In this document: positions 25,001 to 38,436 of the stretch, one piece after another
Layout of the letters: every line of letters starts with the position of its first letter
Position numbering within the stretch: position 1 is the stretch's first letter
NCBI RefSeq assembly: GCF_051014445.1
Contig: NW_027488379.1
Coordinates: 2,604,001 to 2,668,000 of the forward strand
Length of the DNA: 64,000 nucleotides
Source of the DNA: Colletes latitarsis
Taxonomy: Eukaryota > Arthropoda > Insecta > Hymenoptera > Colletidae
Reading direction: 5' to 3'
The notes under the pieces: model-generated
Told to the model about the DNA's origin: nothing
What the model saw: the letters and a program-made list of their open reading frames with translations, nothing else
Database searches by the model: none
Made by a program: the position numbers and the translations under genes

Positions 25001-27614
25001 CTCATACTTGTTGGCCAGATCCTGGGTTTTTTCTGGTTTGGATCACGTGGTAATATGTTACCATACTGTAACAGACCATTAAACCTGGTTTCGAACAATA
25101 TTTTTGTGGATAACGCTTGCTAGGTTTAGGCTAGGTCTGGGATTTGCACTCATCAGGCTCATACCCTCGCATATTTCTCATACTTGTTGAGCAGATCCTG
25201 GGATTTTTCTGGTTTGGATCACATAGTAATGTGGTACCGCACTGAAACAGTCAATTAAACCTGGTTTCGATCAATATTTTAGAGGATAACACATGTTAGG
25301 TCTAGGTTAGGCCTGGGATTTGCGGTCATCAGGCTCATACTTTCGCATATTTCTCATACTTGTTGAGCAGATCCTGGGATTTTTCTGGTTTGGATCACGG
25401 AGTAATGTGGTACCACACTGAAACAGTCCATTAAACCTAGTTTCGATCAATATTTTAGAGGATAACGCATGTTAGGACCAGGTTAGGTCTGGGGTTTGCT
25501 CTCATCAGGCTCATACTTTCGCATTCTTCACATACTTGTTGAACAGATCCCGGGTTTTTTCTGGTTCGGATCACGTAGTAATGTGGTACCACACTGAAAC
25601 AGTCCATTAAACCTAGTTTCGATCAATATTTTAGAGGATAACTCATGTTAGGTCTAGGCCAGGCCTGGGATATGCCCTCATCAGCCTCATACTATCGCAT
25701 ATTTCTCATACTTGATGGCCAGATTCTGGGCTTTTTTTGGTTTGGATCACGTGGTAATATGTTACCACACTGAAACAGACCATTAAACCTGGTTTCGAAC
25801 AATATTTTTGGGGATAACGCATGCTAGCTGTAGGTTAGGTCTGGGATTTGCACTCATCAGGCTCATACATTCGCATATTTCTCATACTTGATTGCCAGAT
25901 CCTGGTGTTTTTCTGTTTGGGATCACATACTAATGTGGTACCACACTGAAACAGTCGATTAAACCAGGTTTCGATCAATATTTTGGATGATAACGCATGT
26001 TAGGTCTGGGATAGGTCTAGGATTTGCTCCCGTCAGACTCATACTTTCGCATTATTCAAATACTTGTTGAAGAAATCCTCGGCTTTCACTGCTTTGGATC
26101 ACGTAGGAATGTGGTACCACACTGAAACAGTCGATTAAACCTGGTTCCGATCAATATTTTTGATGAAAACACATGTTATGATCTCGGTTAGGTCTAGGAT
26201 TTGCCCTCAGCTGGGTCATACTTTCGCATATTTCTCATACTTTTTGGCCAGATCCTGGGCTTTCACTGCTTTGGATCACGTAGTAATGTGGTACCGCACT
26301 GAAACAGTCGATTAAACCTGGTTTCGATCAACATTTTAGAGGACAACGCATGTTAGGTCTAGGTTAGGTCTGCGATTTGCTCTAATCAGGCTCATACTTT
26401 CGCATATTTCTCATACTTGTTGAGCAGATCCTGGGATTTTTCTGGTTTGGATCACGTAGTAATGTGGTACCACACTGAGACAGTCAATTAAACCTGGTTT
26501 CGATCAATATTTTAGAGGATAACGCATGCTAGGTCTAGGTTAGGCCTTGGATTTGCCCTCATCAGACTCATACTTTCGCATACTTCACACACTTGTTGAA
26601 CAGATCCCGGGCTTTTCTGGCTTGGATCACGTGGTAATGTGGTAGCACAATGAAACAGTCGACTAAACCTGGTCTCGATCAATATTTTAGAGGATAACGG
26701 ATGTTACGTCTGGATTAGGTCTAGGATTTGTCCTCATCAGTCTCATACTTCCTCATTCTTCACATACTTCTTGAACAGATCCTGGGTTTTTTCTGGTTTG
26801 GATCACATAGTAGTGTGGTACCACACTGAAAGAGTCGATTCAACATGGTTTTGATCAATATTATAGAGGATATCACATGTTAGGGCTCGGTCAGGTCTGT
26901 GATTTGCCACCATGAGGCTAATACTTTCGCACATTTCTCATACTTGTTTGCCAGATCCTGGGCTTCTCCTGGTTTGGATCAGGTAGTAATGTGGGACCAC
27001 ACTGAAACAGTCGATTAAACCAGGTCTCGATCAATATTTTAGAGGATAACGCATGTTAGGTCTAGGTTAGGCCTTGGATTTGCCCTCTTCAGTCTCATAC
27101 TTTCGCATTCTTCTCATACTTGTTGGCCAGATCCTGGGTTTTTTCTGGTTTGGTTCACGTGGTAATATGTTACCATACTGAAACAGACCATTAAACCTGG
27201 TTTCGAACAATATTTTTGTGGATAACGCTTGCTAGGTTTAGGCTAGGTCTGGGATTTGCACTCATCAGGCTCATACTTTCGCATATTTCTCATACTTGAT
27301 GGCCAGATTCTGGGCCTTTTATGGTTTCGATCACGTAGTAATGCGGTACCACACTGAAACAGTCCATTAAACCTGGTTTCGATCAATATTTTAAAGGATA
27401 ACGCATGTTAGGTCTAGGTTAGGCCTTGGATTTGCCCTCATCAGACTCATACTTTCGCATTCTTCACACACTTGTTGAACAGATCCCGGGCTTTTCTGGT
27501 TTGGATCACGTGGTAATGTGGTACCACAATGAAACAGTCGACTAACCCGGGTCTCGATCAATATTTTAGAGGATAACGCATGTTAGGTCTAGGTTAGGTC
27601 TACGATTTGCCCTC
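22040..27614. repeat. 5,575-bp tandem duplication, copy 2
   Basis: This copy follows copy 1 directly. It stays collinear until about 27,614-27,666, where GATCCTGGGATTTTTCTGG replaces the GATCCTGGGCTTTTTTTGG found at the matching place in copy 2 (near 22,083). Apparent identity over 5.5 kb points to a very recent event. A duplication introduced by assembly is the other possibility. Confidence 0.92.
24406..24526. repeat. 121-bp deleted monomer, second copy
   Basis: Same breakpoint and flanks as at 18,831, carried along in the second 5,575-bp unit. Confidence 0.92.
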
Positions 27615-29850
27615 GTCAGGCTCATACTTTCGCATATTTCTCATACTTGTTGAGCAGATCCTGGGATTTTTCTGGTTTGGATCACGTAGTAATGTGGTAC
27701 CACACTGAAACAGTGAATTAGACCTGGTTTCGATCAATATTTTAGAGGATAACACATGTTAGGTCTAGGTTAGGCCTTGGATTTGCGCTCATCAGACTCA
27801 TACTTTCGCATTCATCACACACTTGTTGAACAGATCCCGGGCTTTTCTGGCTTGGATCACGTGGTAATGTGGTTCCACACTGAAACAGTCAAATAAACCT
27901 GGTTTCGATCAATATTTTAGAGGATAACGCATGTTAGGTCTAGGTTAGGTTTGCGATTTGCTCTCATCAGGCTCATACTTTCGCATATTTCTCATACTTG
28001 TTGAGCAGATCCTGGTATTTTTCTGGTTTGGATCACGTAGTAATGTCGTACCACACTGAAACAGTCAATTAAACCTGGTTTCGATCAATATTTTAGAGGA
28101 TAACTCATGTTAGGTCTAGGCCAGGCCTGGGATATGCCCTCATCAGACTGATACTTTCGCATTCTTCACATACTTGTTGAACAGATCCCGGGTTTTTTCT
28201 GGTTCGGATCACGTAGTAATGTGGTACCACACTGAAACAGTCCATTAAACCTAGTTTCGATCAATATTTTAGAGGATAACTCATGTTAGGCCTAGGCCAG
28301 GCCTGGGATATGCCCTCATCAGGCTCATACTTTCGCATATTTCTCGTTCTTGTTGGTCAGATCCCGGGTTTTTTCTGGTTTAGATCACGTAGTAATGTGG
28401 TACCACACTGAAACGGTCCATTAAACCTAGTTTCGATCAATATTTTAGAGGATAACTCATGTTAGGTCTAGGCCAGGCCTGGGATATGCCCTCATCAGGC
28501 TCAAACTTTCGCATATTTCTCGTTCTTGTTGGCCAGGTTCTGGGCTTTTTTTGGTTTGGATCACGCAGTAATGTGGTACCACACTGATACAATCAATTAA
28601 ACCTGGTTTCGATCAATATTTTAGAGGATAACGCATGTTAGGTCTAGGTTAGGCCTGGGATATGCCCTCATCAGACTCATACTTTCGCATTCTTCACATA
28701 CTTGTTGAACATATCCCGGGTTTTTTCTGGTTCGGATCACGTAGTAATGTGGTACCACACTGAAACAGTCCATTAAACCTAGTTTCGATCAATATTTTAG
28801 AGGATAACTCATGTTAGGTCTAGTCCAGGCCTGGGATATGCCCTCATCAGGCTCATACTTCCTCATTCTTCACATACTTCTTGAACAGATCCTGGGGTTT
28901 TTCTGGTTTGGATCACATAGTAGTGTGGTACCACACTGAAAGAGTAGATTAAACATGGTTTTGATCAATATTTTAGAGGATAACGCATGCTAGGTCTAGG
29001 TTAGGCCTTGGATTTGCCCTCATCAGACTCATACTTTCGCATACTTCACACACTTGTTGAACAGATCCCGGGCTTTTCTGGCTTGGATCACGTGGTAATG
29101 TGGTAGCACAATGAAACAGTCGACTAAACCTGGTCTCGATCAATATTTTAGAGGATAACGCATGTTACGTCTGGATTAGGTCTAGGATTTGCCCTCATCA
29201 GTCTCATACTTCCACATTCTTCACATACTTCTAGAACAGATCCTGGGGTTTTTCTGGTTTGGATCACATAGTAGTGTGGTACCACACTGAAAGAGTCGAT
29301 TCAACATGGTTTTGATCAATATTATAGAGGATATCACATGTTAGGGCTCGGTCAGGTCTGTGATTTGCCACCATGAGGCTAATACTTTCGCACATTTCTC
29401 ATACTTGTTGGCCAGATCCTGGGCTTCTCCTGGTTTGGATCAGGTAGTAATGTGGGACCACACTGAAACAGTCGATTAAACCAGGTCTCGATCAATATTT
29501 TAGAGGATAACGCATGTTAGGTCTAGGTTAGGCCTTGGATTTGCCCTCTTCAGTCTCAAACTTTCGCATTCTTCTCATACTTGTTGGCCAGATCCTGGGT
29601 TTTTTCTGGTTTGGATCACGTGGTAATATGTTACCATACTGAAACAGACCATTAAACCTGGTTTCGAACAATATTTTTGTGGATAACGCTTGCTAGGTTT
29701 AGGCTAGGTCTGGGATTTGCACTCATCAGGCTCATACTTTCGCATATTTCTCATACTTGATGGCCAGATTCTGGGCCTTTTATGGTTTCGATCACGTAGT
29801 AATGCGGTACCACACTGAAACAGTCCATTAAACCTAGTTTCGATCAATAT
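27615..29850. repeat. Family B segment with partial 8-monomer module
   Basis: About 28,120-28,860 follows the 8-monomer module at 6,780-7,500: CAGACTGATACTTTCGC, then the GGCCTAGGCC monomer, then CGTTCTTGTTGG. At about 28,855 it passes into CTTCCTCATTC and TTAGGGCT-type monomers like those near 21,150-21,400. A second TTAGGGCT monomer follows near 29,340. The order differs from every other copy, so this is a recombinant segment. Confidence 0.8.
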
Positions 29851-31215
29851 TTTAGAGGATAACGCATGTTAGGTCTAGGTTAGGCCTGGGATATGCCCTC
29901 ATCAGACTCATACTTTCGCATTCTTCACATACTTGTTGAACAGATCCCGGGTTTTTTCTGGTTCGGATCACGTATTAATGTGGTACCACACTGAAACAGT
30001 CCATTAAACCTAGTTTCGATGAATATATTAGAGGATAACTCATGTTAGGTCTAGGCCAGGCCTGGGATATACACTCATCAGGCTCATACTTTCGCATATT
30101 TCTCGTTCTTGTTGGCCAGATTCTGAGCTTTTTTTGGTTTGGATCACGCAGTAATGTGGTACCACACTGATACAGTCAATTAAACCTGGTTTCGATCAAT
30201 ATTTTAGAGGATAACGCAAGTTAGGTGTAGGATAGGTCTGGCATTTGCCCCCATCGGGCTCATACTTTCGCTTTTTTCACATACCTGTTGAACAGATCCT
30301 TGGCTTTTTCCGGTTTGGATCACGTAGTAATGTGTCGCATGCTAGGTCAGGGTTAGGTCTAGGATTTGCCCTCGTCAGGATCATACTTTCGCATATTTCT
30401 CATACTTCATGGCTATACCCTGGGCTTTTTCTGGATTGGATCGCGTAGTAATGTGGTATCACACTGAAATAGTCAATTAAACCTGGTTTCGATCAATATT
30501 TTAGAGGATAACACATGCCAGGTCTGGGTCAGGTCTGTGATTTGCCTCCATGGGGCTAATACTATCGCATATTTCTCATACTTGTTGGCAAGATCCTGGG
30601 CTTCTTCTGGTTTGGAGCAGGTAGTAATGTGGGACCACACTAAAACAGTCGATTAAACCCGGTCTCGATCAATATTTTAGAGGATAACGCATGTTAGGTC
30701 TGGGTTAGGTCTGGGATTTGCTCTCATCAGTCTCATACTTCCTCATTCTTCACATACTTCTTGAACAGATCCTGGGTTTTCACTGCTTTGGATCACGTAG
30801 TAATGTGGTACCACACTGAAACAGTCCATTAAACCTGGTTTCGATCAATATTTTAGAGGATAACGCATGTTAGGTCTAGGTTAGGCCTTGGATATGCCCT
30901 CTTCAGTCTCAAGCTTTCGCATTCTTCTCATACTTGTTGGCCAGATCCTGGGTTTTTTCTGGTTTGGATCACGTGGTAATATGTTACCATACTGTAACAG
31001 ACCATTAAACCTGGTTTCGAACAATATTTTTGTGGATAACGCTTGCTAGGTTTAGGCTAGGTCTGGGATTTGCACTCATCAGGCTCATACCTTCGCATAT
31101 TTCTCATACTTGTTGAGCAGATCCTGGGATTTTTCTGGTTTGGATCACGTAGTAATGTGGTACCGCACTGAAACAGTCAATTAAACCTGGTTTCGATCAA
31201 TATTTTAGAGGATAA
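29850..31215. repeat. Third, rearranged family B copy: first block
   Basis: This block corresponds to about 18,350-19,700 and 23,925-25,270, and includes the same 121-bp deleted monomer at 30,332. Differences from the first two copies are few, for example GCCCCCATCGGG near 30,246 against GCCCTCATCGGG, and ATACCTGTTG against ATACTTGTTG near 30,281. The block is then followed by the 15-monomer-type module rather than by the sequence that follows it in copies 1 and 2. Confidence 0.83.
30332..30452. repeat. 121-bp deleted monomer, third copy
   Basis: Same breakpoint in the third, more diverged family B copy. The deletion therefore predates all three B copies and has been amplified as part of the unit. 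Confidence 0.92.
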
Positions 31216-33690
31216 CGCATGTTAGGTCTAGGTTAGGTCTGGGGTTTGCTCTCATCAGGCTCATACTATCGCATATTTCTCGTACTTGTTGGCCAGATCC
31301 TTTGCTTTTTCTGGTTTGGATCACGTAGTAATGTGGTACCATACTGAAACAGTCAATTAAACCTGGTTTCGATCAATGTTTTAGAGGATAACGCATGTTA
31401 CGTCTTGGTTAGGCCGTGGATTTGCCCTCATCAGGCTCACGCTTTCGCATTCTTCACATACCAGTTGAACAGATCCTGGGCTTTTTCTGGTTTGCATCAC
31501 GTAGTAATGTGGTACCACATTGAAACAGTCGTCTAAACCTGGTCTCGATCAATATTTTAGAGGATAACGCATGTTAGGTCTAGGTTAGGACTGGGAATTG
31601 CCCTCATCAGGGTCGTACTTTCGTATGTTTCTCATACTTGATGGCATGATTCTGGGCTCTTTCTGGTTTGGATCACGTAGTAATGTGGTACCACACTGAA
31701 AGTGTCGATTCAACCCGGTTTCGATCAATATTTTAGAGGATAACGGATGTTATGTCTAGGTTAGGCCTGGGATTTGCCCTCATCAGACTCATACTTTCGC
31801 ATACTTCACATACGTCTTGAACATATCCTGGGTTTTTTCTTGTTTCGATCACGTATTAATGTGGTACCACACTGAAGCAGACCATTACACCTGGTCTTGA
31901 TAAATATTTTAGAGGATAACGCATGTTAGGTCTGGGTTAGGTCTAGGATTTGCCCTCGTCAGGCTCATACATTCGCATATTTCTCATACTTCATGGCTAG
32001 ATCCTGGGCTTCTTCTGCTCTGGATCACGTAGTAAAGCGGTACCACAATGAAACAGACGACTACACCTGGTCTCCATCAATATTTTAGTGGATAACGGAT
32101 GTTATGTCTAGGTTAGGCCTGGGATTTGCCCTCATCAGACTCATACTTTCGCATTCTTCACATACTTCTTGTACAGATTCTGGGTTTTTTCTGGTTTGGA
32201 TCACATAGTAGTGTGGTACCACACTTAAACAGTCCATTAAACCTGGTTTTGATCAATATTTTAGAGGATAACACGTGTTAGGTCTGGGTCAGGTCTGTGA
32301 TTTGCCCCCATGAGGCTAATACTTTCGCATATTTCACAAACTTGTTGGCCAGATCCTGGGCTTCTTCTGGTTTGGATCACGTAGTAATGTGGGACCACAC
32401 TGAAACAGTCGATTAAACCTGGTTTCGATCAATATTTTAGAGGATAACGTATGTTAGGTCTTGGTTAGGTCTGGGATTTGCCCTCTTCAGTCTCATACTT
32501 CCACTTTTTTCACATAGTTGTTGGCCACATCCTGGGTTTTTTGTGGTTTGGATCACGTGGTAATATGTTACCGCACTGAAACAGACCATTAAACCTGGTT
32601 TCGATCAATATTTTAGAGGATAACGCATGTTAGGTCTATGCTAGGTCTGGGATTTGCACCCATCAGGCTCATACTTTCGCATATTTCTCATAGTTGTTGA
32701 GCAGATCCTGGTCTTTTTTTGGTTTGGATCACGCGGTAATGTGGATCCACACTGAAACAGTCCATTAAACCTGGTATCGGCCAATATTTTAGAGGATAAC
32801 GCATGTTATGTCTAGGTTAGGCCGGGGATTTTCCCTCATCAGACTCATACTTTCGCATACTTCACATACTTGTTGAACAGATCCTAGGTTTTTTCTGGTT
32901 TGGATCACGTAGTAATGTGGTACCACACTGCGACAGTCGGTTAAACCTGGTTTAGATCAATATTTTTGAGGATAACGCATGTTAGGTCTGGGTTAAGCTT
33001 GCGATTTGCCCTTATCAGGGTCATACTTTCGTATATTTCTCATACTTCATGGCTAGATCCTGGGCTTTTTCTGCTCCGGATCACGTAGTAAAGCGGTACC
33101 ACACTAAAACAGTCGATTAAACCTGGTTTCGGTCAATATTTTAGAGGATAACGCAAATTATGTCTGGGATAGGTCTGGGATTTGCCCTCATCAGGCTCAT
33201 ACTTCCGCGTTTTTCACATACTTGTTGAAAAGATCCTGGGCTTTTTCCGGTATGGACCACGTAGTAATGTGGTACCACACAGAAACAGTCCATTAAACCT
33301 GGTTTCGAACAATATTTTAGAGGATAACGCATGTTAGGTCTAGGTTAGGCCTGGGATTTGCCCTCATCAGGGTCATACTTTCGCAGTTTAAACATACATG
33401 TTGACCTGATCGAGGGTTTTTTCTACTCTTTTTCACGTAGTAATGTGGTACCACACTGAAACAGTCGATTAAACCCGGTTTCGATCAATATTTTAGAGGA
33501 TAAGGGATGTTATGTCTAGGTTAGGCCTGGGATTTGTCCTCTTCAGTCCCTACTTTCGCATTCTTCACATACTTGTTGGCCAAATCCTGGGTTTTTTCTG
33601 GTTTGGATCACGTGGTAATATGTTACCACACTGAAACAGACCATTAAACCTGGTTTCGAACAATATTTTTGAGGATAACGCATGCTAGCT
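31215..33690. repeat. Third family B copy: 15-monomer-type module
   Basis: This block is related to 12,735-15,020. Relative to that module it has two extra monomers at about 31,391-31,742 (GTTACGTCTTGGTTAGGCCG and ACTGGGAATTGCCC), which I saw nowhere else in the window. It also has one monomer fewer near 33,150, where two neighbouring monomers are fused into one. It is more diverged from the two 15-monomer copies than they are from each other. Confidence 0.83.
33141..33332. repeat. Hybrid monomer from unequal exchange
   Basis: The related module at 14,280-14,672 has two neighbouring monomers, one with CGCAAATTATG followed by GGTCAGGG and one with CGCAAGTTATG followed by GGTCTGGG and CTTCCGCG. 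Here there is one monomer that begins like the first (CGCAAATTATG) and continues like the second (GGTCTGGG, CTTCCGCG, GAAAAGATCC). The offset to the module changes by exactly 176 bp across it. It is a single-monomer deletion by exchange within GTCTGGGATAGGTC. Confidence 0.88.
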
Positions 33691-35700
33691 GTAGGTTAGG
33701 TCTGGGATTTGCACTCATCAGGCTCATACATTCGCATATTTCTCATACTTGATTGCCAGATCCTGGTGTTTTTCTGTTTGGGATCACATACTAATGTGGT
33801 ACCACACTGAAACAGTCGATTAAACCAGGTTTCGATCAATATTTTGGATGATAACGCATGTTAGGTCTGGGATAGGTCTAGGATTTGCTCCCATCAGACT
33901 CATACTTTCGCATTATTCAAATACTTGTTGAACAAATCCTCGGCTTTCACTGCTTTGGATCACGTAGTAATGTGGTACCACACTGATACAGTCGATTAAA
34001 CCTGGTTCCGATCAATATTTTTGAGGAAAACACATGTTATGATCTCGGTTAGGTCTAGGATTTGCCCTCAGCTGGGTCATACTTTCGCATATTTCTCATA
34101 CTTTTTGGCCAGATCCTGGGCTTTCACTGCTTTGGATCACGTAGTAATGTGGTACCGCACTGAAACAGTCGATTAAACCTGGTTTCGATCAACATTTTAG
34201 AGGACAACGCATGTTAGTTCTAGGTTAGGTCTGGGATTTGCTCTCATCAGGCTCATACTTTCGCATATTTCTCATACTTGTTGAGCAGATCCTGGGCTTT
34301 TTTTGGTTTGGATCACGCGGTAATGTGGATCCACACTGAAACAGTCCATTAAACTTGGTTTCGATCAATATTTTAGAGGATAACGCATGTTAGGTCTAGG
34401 TTAGGTCTGCGATTTGCTCTCATCAGGCTCATACTTTCGCATATTTCTCATACTTGTTGAGCAGATCCTGGGATTTTTCTGGTTTGGATCACGTAGTAAT
34501 GTGGTACCACACAGAGACAGTCAATTAAACCTGGTTTCGATCAATATTTTAGAGGATAACGCATGCTAGGTCTAGGTTAGGCCTTGGATTTGCCCTCATC
34601 AGACTCATACTTTCGCATACTTCACACACTTGTTGAACAGATCCCGGGCTTTTCTGGCTTGGATCACGTGGTAATGTGGTAGCACAATGAAACAGTCGAC
34701 TAAACCTGGTCTCGATCAATATTTTAGAGGATAACGCATGTTACGTCTGGATTAGGTCTAGGATTTGTCCTCATCAGTCTCATACTTCCTCATTCTTCAC
34801 ATACTTCTTGAACAGATCCTGGGGTTTTTCTGGTTTGGATCACATAGTAGTGTGGTACCACACTGAAAGAGTCGATTCAACATGGTTTTGATCAATATTA
34901 TACAGGATATCACATGTTAGGGCTCGGTCAGGTCTGTGATTTGCCACCATGAGGCTAATACTTTCGCACATTTCTCATACTTGTTGGCCAGATCCTGGGC
35001 TTCTCCTGGTTTGGATCAGGTAGTAATGTGGGACCACACTGAAACAGTCGATTAAACCAGGTCTCGATCAATATTTTAGAGGATAACGCATGTTAGGTCT
35101 AGGTTAGGCCTTGGATTTGCCCTCTTCAGTCTCAAACTTTCGCATTCTTCTCATACTTGTTGGCCAGATCCTGGGTTTTTTCTGGTTTGGATCACGTGGT
35201 AATATGTTACCATACTGAAACAGACCACTAAACCTGGTTTCGAACAATATTTTTGTGGATAACGCTTGCTAGGTTTAGGCTTGGTCTGGGATTTGCACTC
35301 ATCAGGCTCATACTTTCGCATATTTCTCATACTTGATGGCCAGATTCTGGGCCTTTTATGGGTTCGATCACGTAGTAATGCGGTACCACACTGAAACAGT
35401 CCATTAAACCTGGTTTCGATCAATATTTTAAAGGATAACGCATGTTAGGTCTAGGTTAGGCCTTGGATTTGCCCTCATCAGACTCATACTTTCGCATTCT
35501 TCACACACTTGTTGAACAGATCCCGGGCTTTTCTGGTTTGGATCACGTGGTAATGTGGTACCACAATGAAACAGTCGACTAACCCGGGTCTCGATCAATA
35601 TTTTAGAGGATAACGCATGTTAGGTCTAGGTTAGGTCTGCGATTTGCCCTCGTCAGGCTCATACTTTCGCATATTTCTCATACTTGTTGAGCAGATCCTG
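33690..35700. repeat. Third family B copy: last block
   Basis: This corresponds to about 20,254-22,060: GCATGCTAGCTGTAGG, CTTGATTGCCAG, CATGTTATGATCTCGG and TTAGGGCTCGG occur in the same order. The offset to copy 1 changes from 13,436 to 13,612 within the block, exactly 176 bp. One additional monomer is therefore present, most likely the GTGGATCCAC-type monomer near 34,327. Confidence 0.82.
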
Positions 35701-37809
35701 GGATTTTTCTGGTTTGGATCACGTAGTAATGTGGTACCACACTGAAACAGTCCATTAAACCTAGTTTCGATCAATATTTTAGAGGATAACTCATGTTAGG
35801 CCTAGGCCAGGCCTGGGATATGCCCTCATCAGGCTCATACTTTCGCATATTTCTCGTTCTTGTTGGTCAGATCCCGGGTTTTTTCTGGTTTAGATCACGT
35901 AGTAATGTGGTACCACACTGAAACAGTCCATTAAACCTAGTTTCGATCAATATTTTAGAGGACAACTCATGTTAGGTCTAGTCCAGGCCTGGGATATGCC
36001 CTCATCAGGCTCATACTTCCTCATTCTTCACATACTTCTTGAACAGATCCTGGGGTTTTTCTGGTTTGGATCACATAGTAGTGTGGTACCACACTGAAAG
36101 AGTAGATTAAACATGGTTTTGATCAATATTATAGAGGATATCACATGTTAGGGCTGGGTCAGGTCTGTGATTTGCCACCATGAGGCTAATACCTTCGCAC
36201 ATTTCTCATACTTGTTGGCCAGATCCTGGGCTTCTCCTGGTTTGGATCAGGTAGTAATGTGGGACCACACTGAAACAATCGATTAATCCAGGGCTCGATC
36301 AATATTTTAGAGGATAACGCATGTTAGGTCTAGGTTAGGCCTTGGATTTGCCCTCTTCAGTCTCAAACTTTCGCATTCTTCTCATACTTGTTGGCCAGAT
36401 CCTGGGTTTTTTCTGGTTTGGATCACGTGGTAATATGTTACCATACTGAAACAGACCATTACACCTGGTTACGAACAATATTTTTGTGGATAACGCTTGC
36501 TAGGTTTAGGCTAGGTCTGGGATTTGCACTCATCAGGCTCATACTTTCGCATATTTCTTATACTTGATGGCCAGATTCTGGGCTTTTTATGGTTTCGATC
36601 ACGTAGTAATGCGGTACCACACTGAAACAGTCCATTAAACCTGGTTTAGATCAATATTTTATAGGATAACGCATGTTAGGTCTAGGTTAGGCCTTGGATT
36701 TGCGCTCATCAGACTCATACTTTCGCATTCTTCACACACTTGTTGAACAGATCCCGGGCTTTTCTGGTTTGAATCACGTGGTAATGTGGTACCACAATGA
36801 AACAGTCGACTAACCCTGGTCTCGATCAATATTTGAGAGGATAACGCATTTTAGGTCTAAGTTAGGTCTGCGATTTGCTCTCATCAGGCTCATACTTTCG
36901 CATATTTCTCATACTTGTTGAGCAGATCCTGGGACTTTTCTGGTTTGGATCACGTAGTAATGTGGTACCACACTGAAACAGTCAATTAGACCTGGTTTCG
37001 ATCAATATTTTAGAGGATAACACATGTTAGGTCTAGGTTAGGCCTTGGATTTGCGCTCATCAGACTCATACTTTCGCATTCATCACACACTTGTTGAACA
37101 GATCCCGGGCTTTTCTGGCTTGGATCACGTGGTAATGTGGTACCACACTGAAACAGTCAAATAAACCTGGTTTCGATCAATATTTTAGAGGATAACGCAT
37201 GTTAGGTCTAGGTTAGGTCTGCGATTTGCTCTCATCAGGCTCATACTTTCGCATATTTCTCATACTTGTTGAGCAGATCCTGGGATTTTTCTGGTTTGGA
37301 TCACGTAGTAATGTGGTACCACACTGAAACAGTCAATTAAACCTGGTTTCGATGAATATTTTAGAGGATAACTCATGTTAGGTCTAGGCCAGGCCTGGGA
37401 TATGCCCTCATCAGACTGATACTTTCGCATTCTTCACATACTTGTTGAACAGATCCCGGGTTATTTCTGGTTCGGATCACGTAGTAATGTGGTACCACAC
37501 TGAAACAGTCCATTAAACCTAGTTTCGATCAATATATTAGAGGATAACTCATGTTAGGCCTAGGCCAGGCCTGGGATATGCCCACATGAGGCTCATACTT
37601 TCGCATATTTCTCGTTCTTGTTGGCCAGATCCCGGGTTTTTTCTGGTTTGGATCACGTAGTAATGTGGTACCACACTGAAACGGTCCATTAAACCTAGTT
37701 TCGATCAATATTTTAGAGGATAACTCATGTTAGGTCTAGGCCAGGCCTGGGATATGCCCTCATGAGGCTCATACTTTCGCATATTTCTCGTTCTTGTTGG
37801 CCAGGTTCT
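35700..37809. repeat. Family B recombinant segment
   Basis: These monomers resemble 28,200-29,800 and 21,200-22,060 in a new order. A TTAGGGCT monomer at about 36,147 lies seven monomers (1,231 bp) after the previous one at 34,916, where the usual spacing is about 5,575 bp. A deletion or exchange has thus shortened the unit. Private variants such as ATTACACCTGGTTACGAAC near 36,458 occur. Confidence 0.78.
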
Positions 37810-38161
37810 GGGCTTTTTTTGGTTTGGATCACGCAGTAATGTGGTACCACACTGATACAGTCAATTAAACCTGGTTTCGATCAATATTTTAGAGGATAAC
37901 GCATGTTAGGTCTAGGTTAGGCCTGGGATATGCCCTCATCAGACTCATACTTTCGCATATTTCTCGTACTTGCGGGCCAGATCCTTTGCTTTTTCTGGTT
38001 TGGATCACGTAGTAATGAGGTACCACACAGAAACAGTCGATTAAACCTGGTTTCGATCAATATTTTAGAGGATAACGCATGTTAGGTCTAGGTTAGGTCT
38101 GGGATTTGCTCTCATCAGGCTCATACTTTCGCATATTTCTCATACTTGTTGAGCGGATCCT
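37810..38161. repeat. 352-bp dimer duplication, copy 1
   Basis: The rare variant CTTGCGGGCCAG occurs only twice in the window as far as I can see, at about 37,969 and 38,321, exactly two monomers apart. The flanking monomers are duplicated with it, beginning at GGGCTTTTTTTGG. This is a recent two-monomer tandem duplication. Confidence 0.88.
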
Positions 38162-38436
38162 GGGCTTTTTTTGGTTTGGATCACGCAGTAATGTGGTACC
38201 ACACTGATACAGTCAATTAAACCTGGTTTCGATCAATATTTTAGAGGATAACGCATGTTAGGTCTAGGTTAGGCCTGGGATATGCCCTCATCAGACTCAT
38301 ACTTTCGCATATTTCTCGTACTTGCGGGCCAGATCCTTTGCTTTTTCTGGTTTGGATCACGTAGTAATGAGGTACCACACAGAAACAGTCGATTAAACCT
38401 GGTTTCGATCAATATTTTAGAGGATAACGCATGTTA
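38162..38436. repeat. 352-bp dimer duplication, copy 2 (partial)
   Basis: Copy 2 matches copy 1 through the dyad GAGGTACCAC and the AT-rich block. It then departs near 38,433, where GGTCTAAGTTAGGTCTGCG replaces the GGTCTAGGTTAGGTCTGGG of copy 1. Confidence 0.85.
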
